DNA from: Rhynchopus sp. YZ270_cl-10
Lineage: Eukaryota; Euglenozoa; Diplonemea; Diplonemida; Diplonemidae
NCBI GenBank assembly: GCA_964035575.1
Contig: OZ037855.1
Span: 1,054,001-1,118,000, forward strand
Direction of reading: 5' to 3'
DNA length: 64,000 bases
Notes under the pieces: generated by a model
The model's database searches: none
What the model was told of the DNA's origin: nothing
Seen by the model: only the letters and a program-made list of their open reading frames with translations
Translations under genes and position numbers: made by a program
Part shown: positions 58,426 through 64,000 of the stretch, in pieces
How positions within the stretch are numbered: position 1 is the stretch's first letter
How the letters are laid out: each line of letters starts with the position of its first letter

Positions 58426-61400
58426 ATGTATTCAGTTCTTGTGGCAGCCATGGCGCTGCACGCTGGTGTGCACAACCTTGACAAGAGCAGCGGGATCGTG
58501 GACATGCTGCTTCCCACCGAAATAGCCGACACCTTCTGGACTGTTTCCTGTGACGGCACGTTTGTGGTGCAGTACTTGAACGACTTTGATGGCGACTTCA
58601 TCATCGTCAACAACAGGAATGAGGAGTCACGTGTCCGTGGAGAGCGCAGTACCGTCACTACACACAGCTTTGTTGCACAGACACGTGTCATTATGATTGC
58701 GAGTGTGAAGTCGGTGTCTGGGAACAAGAAGGTGCTGTTCTCGTATGCCTGTGACGCTATGCCTGCTGCTCTTCCATCAACACTGAACACTGCTGGGGAT
58801 GTGAGCCACATGAACTACGGGCCCAATGAGCAGGACTACTGGATTCTGCAGTGTAAGGAAGACGAAGAAGTGAACATCACATGGACGTCTTTCAACATTA
58901 GCAACGACTCTCTGTGGATGGGTCAGAGAGAGAACCGTGTCTGGTCCACCTTCTTCAACGCATCTGGTTTGGACACTGCTGACGACTTCACCTTCACTTC
59001 GACAGGAGCCACGTACGTGTTCTTCACTAGTGAGGTTGACAGTGCTGGTGGTAACTTTGCTTTCCGTTACGAGTGTCTGTCGAACGCAATAATACTGCCG
59101 AGCAGTGGCATCGTGGACAGGTTGCTTCCCAGCAAGATCGCCGACACCGTTTGGACTGTTTCCTGTGACGGCATTTTTATGGTGCAGTACTTGAACGACT
59201 TTGGTGGCGACTTCATCATCAGCATCGACGGGAATGAGCAGTCACGTGTCAGTGGTGAGCACAAGACGGTGACAACAAAGAGCTTTGCAGCAGACACAAC
59301 TGTGACGATGACTGCGAGTATGAAGACTGGGAACAAGAAGGTGCTGTTCTCGTATGCCTGTGATGCTGTGCCTGCTGCTCTTCCATCAACACTGAACACT
59401 GCTGGGGATGTGAGCCACATGAACTACGGGCCCAATGAGCAGGACTACTGGATTCTGCAGTGTAAGGAAGACGAAAAAGTGAACATCACATGGACGTCTT
59501 TCAACATTGGCAACGACTCTCTGTGGATGGGTCAGAGAGAGAACCGTGTCTGGTCCACCTTCTTCAACGCATCTGATTTGGACACTGCTGACGACTTCAC
59601 CTTCACTTCGACAGGAGCCACGTACGTGTTCTTCACCAGTGAGGTTGACAGTGCTGGTGGTGACTTTGCCTTCCGTTACGAGTGTCTGTCGAACGCAATA
59701 GTACTACCGAGCAGTGGCATCGTGGACAGGTTGCTTCCCAGCAAGATCGCCGACACCGCCTGGACTGTTTCCTGTGACGGCATCTTTGCAGTGCAGTACT
59801 TGAACGACTTTGGTGGCGACTTCATCATCAGCATCGACGGGAATGAGCAGTCACGGGTTAGTGGTGAGGATAGCAGATTGAGAATGCAAAGTTTTGCCAC
59901 ATACACAACTGTGACGATGACTGCGAGTATGAAGACTGGGAACAAGAAGGTGCTGTTCTCGTATGCCTGTGACGCTATGCCTGCTGCTCTTCCATCAACA
60001 CTGAACACTGCTGGGGATGTGAGCCACATGAACTACGGGCCCAATGAGCAGGAGTACTGGATTCTGCAGTGTAAGGAAGACGAAAAAGTGAACATCACAT
60101 GGACGTCTTTCAACATTGGCAACGACTCTCTGTGGATGGGTCAGAGAGAGAACCGTGTCTGGTCCACCTTCTTCAACGCATCTGGTTTGGACACTGCTGA
60201 CGACTTCACCTTCACTTCGACAGGAGCCACGTACGTGTTCTTCAGTAGTGAGGTTGACAGTGCTGGTGGTGACTTTTCCTTCCGTTACGAGTGTCTGTCG
60301 AACGCAATAGTACTACCGAGCAGTGGCATCGTGGACAGGTTGCTTCCCAGCAAGATCGCCGACACCGCCTGGACTGTTTCCTGTAACGGTGCGTTTGTGG
60401 TGCAGTACTTGAACGACTTTGGTGGCGACTTCATCATCAGCATCGACGGGAATGAGCAGTCACGTGTCAGTGGTGAGGATAGCAGACTGAGAATGCAAAG
60501 TTTTGCCACATACACAACTGTGACGATGACTGCGAGTATGAAGACTGGGAACAAGAAGGTGCTGTTCTCGTATGCCTGTGACGCTATGCCTGCTGCTCTT
60601 CCATCAACACTGAACACTGCTGGGGATGTGAGCCACATGAACTACGGGCCCAATGAGCAGGAGTACTGGATTCTGCAGTGCGAAGCTGCTATGCACATCA
60701 CGTGGACGTCTTTCAACATTGGCAACGGCTCTCTGTGGATTGGTCAGAGAGAGAACCGTGTCTGGTCCACCTTCTTCAACGCATCTGATTTGGACACTGC
60801 TGACGACTTCACCCTCATTTCGACAGGGGTTACATACGTGTTCTTCAGTAGTGAGGTTGACAGTGCTGGTGGTGACTTTGCCTTCCGTTACGAGTGTCTG
60901 TCCACACCTGCCCCTCCCACAGCAGAACCGTCAGCAGTTCCGACAGCTACACCGACAACAGCACCAACAGCACTGCCGACAGCAGCACCAACTGCAGTCC
61001 CGACAGCAACACCCACAACAGCACCCACCCCAATGCCAACAACAGAAGCGCCAAGCAGCGCAGCTATGACGTGGTGCACCTCTGATGCACAGTGCAAGCA
61101 GCACGGCGACACTGCGGCAACATGCAAGGATAACGGACACTGCACGTGTGGGGACGGCTTCGTGAAGCCCTTTGACGCTGCTAGCGGACGACGTGCACAC
61201 ATCTGTGTGACGAGCGAGACGAGGGTGTCGGATGTGGTGTACGTAACGTTCGACGTTGCCTGCGACGGCAGCTCTGGGAAGGGTGCACGTGTCGGTGAGC
61301 TTGTGGTGGACCTTGTAGGTGGGACTGTGACGGACGTGCGTGAGGAGTGCGGGTCGCTGAACGTGTTTGTGTTTGTGTCGGACATGCCGCTGCTTGACGT

Positions 61401-61836
61401 GGCTGCAATGGACGTGGCAGCACGCCTCTCGGAGAAGGTGCAGGCGTCTGACCTGGGCCTTGGGGATGTGCTGTCGGCAGGGCTTGCCTCTGTGGATGCA
61501 CTGCAGTGTCCGACTGTGCCTGGTGTGAGCCAGGTGTACCGCACGAACGCGGGTGAGTGCGTACCGCTGTCCTGCTTGAGTGGGCACACGAGGGTCGGGT
61601 CAGGGACTGGGTCCGTGTGTAGTTCTGTCACCATAGCAGCACCGGTGGAAGAGTCAACTGATTCAGACGACGAGCTTGCTGTGGGTGCCATTGTCGGTAT
61701 CAGTGTTGGTGTGGGTCTTGTTGCGATTGCGGCTGTGGTGCTCGTGGTGTGCTATGTGTCAAGGAAGCAAACGACCGAAGAACCTAAATCTCCTTCTCAG
61801 AATGCACCCAACGAGCACAGCGACGTGTCTGTGTAG
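58426..61836 (+). CDS. Type I surface protein with four CUB-like tandem modules
   Basis: 1136 residues in one exon. After a signal peptide (MYSVLVAAMALHAGVHNL) come four modules of about 203 residues. Each has two halves of CUB-like type, the first with DxxWTVSCDG and VLFSYACDA, the second with DYWILQCKED, WTSFNIGNDSLWMGQ and FAFRYECLS. Each half therefore has about two Cys, as in CUB-type or bacterial PPC-like jellyroll domains. A Pro/Thr/Ala linker follows (about 826-877), then an EGF-like CTSDAQCKQHGD...CTCGDGF, a further Cys domain, one membrane helix (AIVGISVGVGLVAIAAVVLVV) and a 27-residue cytosolic tail. Start chosen at 58426, which gives a good signal peptide. It is probably an adhesion or recognition protein. 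Modules 2 to 4 are nearly identical at the DNA level, implying recent duplication or conversion. Confidence 0.85.
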   Translation: MYSVLVAAMALHAGVHNLDKSSGIVDMLLPTEIADTFWTVSCDGTFVVQYLNDFDGDFIIVNNRNEESRVRGERSTVTTHSFVAQTRVIMIASVKSVSGNKKVLFSYACDAMPAALPSTLNTAGDVSHMNYGPNEQDYWILQCKEDEEVNITWTSFNISNDSLWMGQRENRVWSTFFNASGLDTADDFTFTSTGATYVFFTSEVDSAGGNFAFRYECLSNAIILPSSGIVDRLLPSKIADTVWTVSCDGIFMVQYLNDFGGDFIISIDGNEQSRVSGEHKTVTTKSFAADTTVTMTASMKTGNKKVLFSYACDAVPAALPSTLNTAGDVSHMNYGPNEQDYWILQCKEDEKVNITWTSFNIGNDSLWMGQRENRVWSTFFNASDLDTADDFTFTSTGATYVFFTSEVDSAGGDFAFRYECLSNAIVLPSSGIVDRLLPSKIADTAWTVSCDGIFAVQYLNDFGGDFIISIDGNEQSRVSGEDSRLRMQSFATYTTVTMTASMKTGNKKVLFSYACDAMPAALPSTLNTAGDVSHMNYGPNEQEYWILQCKEDEKVNITWTSFNIGNDSLWMGQRENRVWSTFFNASGLDTADDFTFTSTGATYVFFSSEVDSAGGDFSFRYECLSNAIVLPSSGIVDRLLPSKIADTAWTVSCNGAFVVQYLNDFGGDFIISIDGNEQSRVSGEDSRLRMQSFATYTTVTMTASMKTGNKKVLFSYACDAMPAALPSTLNTAGDVSHMNYGPNEQEYWILQCEAAMHITWTSFNIGNGSLWIGQRENRVWSTFFNASDLDTADDFTLISTGVTYVFFSSEVDSAGGDFAFRYECLSTPAPPTAEPSAVPTATPTTAPTALPTAAPTAVPTATPTTAPTPMPTTEAPSSAAMTWCTSDAQCKQHGDTAATCKDNGHCTCGDGFVKPFDAASGRRAHICVTSETRVSDVVYVTFDVACDGSSGKGARVGELVVDLVGGTVTDVREECGSLNVFVFVSDMPLLDVAAMDVAARLSEKVQASDLGLGDVLSAGLASVDALQCPTVPGVSQVYRTNAGECVPLSCLSGHTRVGSGTGSVCSSVTIAAPVEESTDSDDELAVGAIVGISVGVGLVAIAAVVLVVCYVSRKQTTEEPKSPSQNAPNEHSDVSV
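58486..60900 (+). repeat. Coding tandem repeat, four units of 609-615 bp
   Basis: Units begin at 58486, 59101, 59710 and 60319, each starting AGCAG(C/T)GG(C/G)ATCGTGGAC. Unit 1 has two extra codons. Unit 4 replaces the KEDEK segment by EAAM. Long stretches (for example the block from GTGCTGTTCTCGTATGCC) are identical or nearly so in all four. Confidence 0.92.
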
Positions 61837-63183
61837 ATACCTACTTGTCGTACTTTAGTGTTCCGTGTTTAACTTACCAAGTTCAGATTGTTTTCAGCCC
61901 CTTTATCCTGACCCGTGTATGTGTGTAGTATTTCTGACTTCCCCAATGAGGGTTTTGTCGTGTTCAGGTTATGTTTCGTGGTCACTGAGTTCACGAGACG
62001 TCGCAGCATGTTTCAACCTTTATTTTTTGTGTTCTTTTTTTACCCTATAGCAGTAGACATCCAGCTAGTTTTGTTGTATTGCTTAGGAACGTACGTCCGA
62101 TCAGGGAACGCTACATTTCCACAATGACGTAAGTTTGTCAAGCAAATACCCTTTTTTTTTTATCCAGAAACTAAATCCCTGTACTGTCGCCGGTGTTGAT
62201 GTGGCGAATGGTATATTTATTTCTAGCTTCCTCTTTTGTTTCTTTTTCCTGTTCCACGTGACCAGTGAGGCACATAAGCCTTTCTGAAGTCACGCATTCT
62301 TTCATCGGTATGCCTTGTGATCTCCTACAAACCCCCCTTTCTTTGGGACTACAGAGTCACACGTGTCCTACCCACGCAGTTGAGTCTCCTTGGGATCGAG
62401 TGAGCTCAACGACAGTGGTAAACTGGACCCAGCACTTTGTGTGCCTTGGCATATTTTTTTTTATCGTTTCATAATTTGTTTCCGTGGGTACAACCCACCC
62501 CATTCCTCCAAACATTGTTCGGTTGTCTTATTTTTTTTGTTGCATTTAGCAAGGTGTGCACAGAAACATTCGTGTTTCAAAAATATTTTTTTTTGTTTTC
62601 ACGACAGTCTTGGCACGTCTTACGTACTTTTTCTCTTTTGTTTCTTTTTTTTTCTTTTCTACCTGCAAAACAACACAGTCCGAGGGTGTTCGATACCCCA
62701 CGGAGTTTCACTGTTGCTTATCAGAAACGTTTTGCATCTCTTTTCCACCCATATTTCCCCCCTGTCAGAATGGCCCACTAGGCAGGGAAGAGACCTCGGT
62801 CCCTTCCCTACCTAGTCCGTGGCCTGATTTTGCAACGAAAAATGGAAATGCCCCCTTCTACCCCAGTGTCTTTTTGTGATCACCTTATCACTTCTCCACT
62901 ACTCCACTCACCACAACATTGCACCACACGGCCTGTACACCGAAAAAGCATCTGCGTTGCCTGTGGTGTTTGCGGGTGCCCCTCCAGCACGTTAACGGAT
63001 ATATTTTACAAGCTTTCTTTGGCCTCCTCTACATCCTGGAGCAATCAACGGTCACGACCAACACATCCCTACGGTGTTTGCACTGTTCCCCCCATTTTCC
63101 CCTGCCACAATACCTCTAGACCAACACAAAACACACATACACACACAAAGCGGCAAGCAGTTTGCCCGCAACCGTTCTTGTTG
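61837..63183. other. Spacer before the final gene
   Basis: No gene seen. A degenerate CATC-tail remnant lies near 62270. It is T-rich with C/T-rich DNA and a CACA microsatellite (63121-63148) just before the next start. Confidence 0.55.
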
Positions 63184-64000
63184 ATGCGAGGGCGCTATGA
63201 CGTTGACTTCCAAGACGACTCTGTAAGCGAGGAGTGCACTAGCCCCGTCTCCACGATACAGGGCAACACCACCGCCACCCATGCCAACTCCGTTCGACCC
63301 CCACGCGCCAAGGCACCACCTTGCACCCAGGCGCTCCCAAATGAAAGCATGTGGGACACATCCCAGACCCTCCTGACGCCTTCGGATACACCACCAACAC
63401 GCCGGAAGGGGACGTCACCCATTCTCTTTACGAACAACGCCTTTTCGCCAGCTATGGAGCGTACGGTGTCACGCTCGCTGCCAGCCTCCTTTGGGGAAAG
63501 CAGTAGTGAGCATAAGGCGGCAACACCGGACCGAATATCGCCAAACCCTGTTGCATCGTCGTTGCAGCCGACCTCAGTGTTGAGCAGGCGCTTCCCGCAT
63601 AAGCTGCGGCTGGAAGCCCTGCCGCTGGCTGATCTAAAGAAACCGCTGGACCCCGTCACTGAGGACACCCCCGCAACCCCAGCAGCACCACCAGCAAAGA
63701 AGGGCGCGTGGAAGCCACGTCGCCGCATGCAGGCTGTCGTCATGGAGGAGCGTCCGCCTGCGTACTATGTGCACTACACTGCGACGAACAGATGCTACCC
63801 TGGGTTCGGTGCGTACGACGAAGGGACCCGCGCAAGCCGCAAAGCAATCGAGGACAGTGCCATGGCCAAGGCGCGTGATCCAGAAAGTCTGCGCCCAATA
63901 GGGTTTTCCGCCAGCGCACACCAGCTCTTCAAAACACGCAACCCAGAGGAGGCCATGCAGCGTCTCACTGCGGCCCTCCGCTCCCATACATTCGAGCTCC
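63184..64000 (+). CDS. N-terminal part of an unknown protein, cut by the window end
   Basis: Open from ATG 63184 through the last base, 272 codons without a stop. The protein is hydrophilic and Pro/Ser/Thr-rich for the first 170 residues, with TPSDTPPTRRKGTSPILF and similar phospho-site-like stretches. A more ordered part follows: WKPRRRMQAVVMEERPPAYYVHYTATN, then RCYPGFGAYDEGTRASRKAIED and GFSASAHQLFKTRNPEEAMQRL. Third positions are G/C-rich like the real genes. The opposite strand is also open in long frames, but these give Arg/Cys/Gly-rich shadows. I do not recognise a domain. The frame is open a little further upstream, so the start is tentative. Confidence 0.65.
   Translation, partial: MRGRYDVDFQDDSVSEECTSPVSTIQGNTTATHANSVRPPRAKAPPCTQALPNESMWDTSQTLLTPSDTPPTRRKGTSPILFTNNAFSPAMERTVSRSLPASFGESSSEHKAATPDRISPNPVASSLQPTSVLSRRFPHKLRLEALPLADLKKPLDPVTEDTPATPAAPPAKKGAWKPRRRMQAVVMEERPPAYYVHYTATNRCYPGFGAYDEGTRASRKAIEDSAMAKARDPESLRPIGFSASAHQLFKTRNPEEAMQRLTAALRSHTFEL

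Noticed and set aside
60888-61691. Minus-strand frames opposite the Pro/Thr/Ala linker
   Set aside because: Low-complexity shadow of the linker of the surface protein.
63195-63987. Minus-strand frames at the right edge
   Set aside because: The plus strand is open throughout with better composition; the minus frames are Arg/Cys/Gly-rich.

Overview
The window is nuclear DNA of a unicellular eukaryote. Exons are GC-rich in third positions. They are separated by long, T-rich and A-rich spacers full of short repeats, and several genes have GT-AG introns. The gene set is eukaryotic: a NOP2-type rRNA methyltransferase, a TRPML-type channel, RFWD3-like and RMI2-like repair proteins, and an NRF/ShK acyltransferase. 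After one minus-strand gene at the left, every gene I can support (about 15 in a row) lies on the + strand. Most of these starts have a pyrimidine tract plus AG 0 to about 80 nt upstream. One-way gene arrays with such acceptors would fit a spliced-leader organism, for example a diplonemid-like euglenozoan. That is inference: I see no spliced-leader gene here and cannot fix the lineage.

Layout. 1-2.3 kb: repeats and a 121-bp palindromic element. 2.3-6.0 kb: a small minus-strand gene with a 37-nt intron, then a 1005-residue NRF-like acyltransferase. 6.5-9.0 kb: a 2.56-kb element with long inverted ends and minisatellites. 12.8-20.0 kb: EVE-domain protein, a TIR element, RMI2-like protein, five-exon NOP2. 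21-29 kb: two related small proteins with possible PP1 docking sites, an unknown membrane protein, and several small inverted-repeat elements. 30.4-33.3 kb: a second large TIR element nested in another repeat. 37.2-38.7 kb: a Harbinger-like element carrying about 97 copies of a 7-bp unit. 39.7-41.9 kb: TRPML-like channel. 46.8-48.0 kb: MDR oxidoreductase. 50-57.3 kb: the densest block (unknown 813-aa protein, RFWD3-like ligase, ubiquitin-like/ankyrin protein, small unknown protein, secreted Cys-rich protein). 58.4-61.8 kb: a type I surface protein with four nearly identical tandem modules. 63.2 kb to the end: a gene cut by the window edge.

The most unusual content lies between the genes. A family of about 30-nt stem-loops recurs throughout. 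The inner stem changes by paired substitutions, while an outer GRTG/CATC stem, an ACGAGAG-type loop and a CATCTTAC-type tail persist. All copies I recognised point the same way as the genes, one sits just before a NOP2 3' splice site, and one lies just upstream of a predicted acceptor. Two other tail types share the hairpin-plus-tail plan. I read these as RNA-level signals or introner-like elements rather than random repeats; this is a hypothesis.

The second unusual theme is a set of four minisatellites with units of the form G(G/T)GTAC(C)T. All lie inside TIR-bounded elements. The two largest of these elements also share a diverged 0.7-0.8 kb core and a similar two-exon small reading frame next to it. 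No CRISPR array, rRNA, retrovirus-like or capsid-bearing element was seen.
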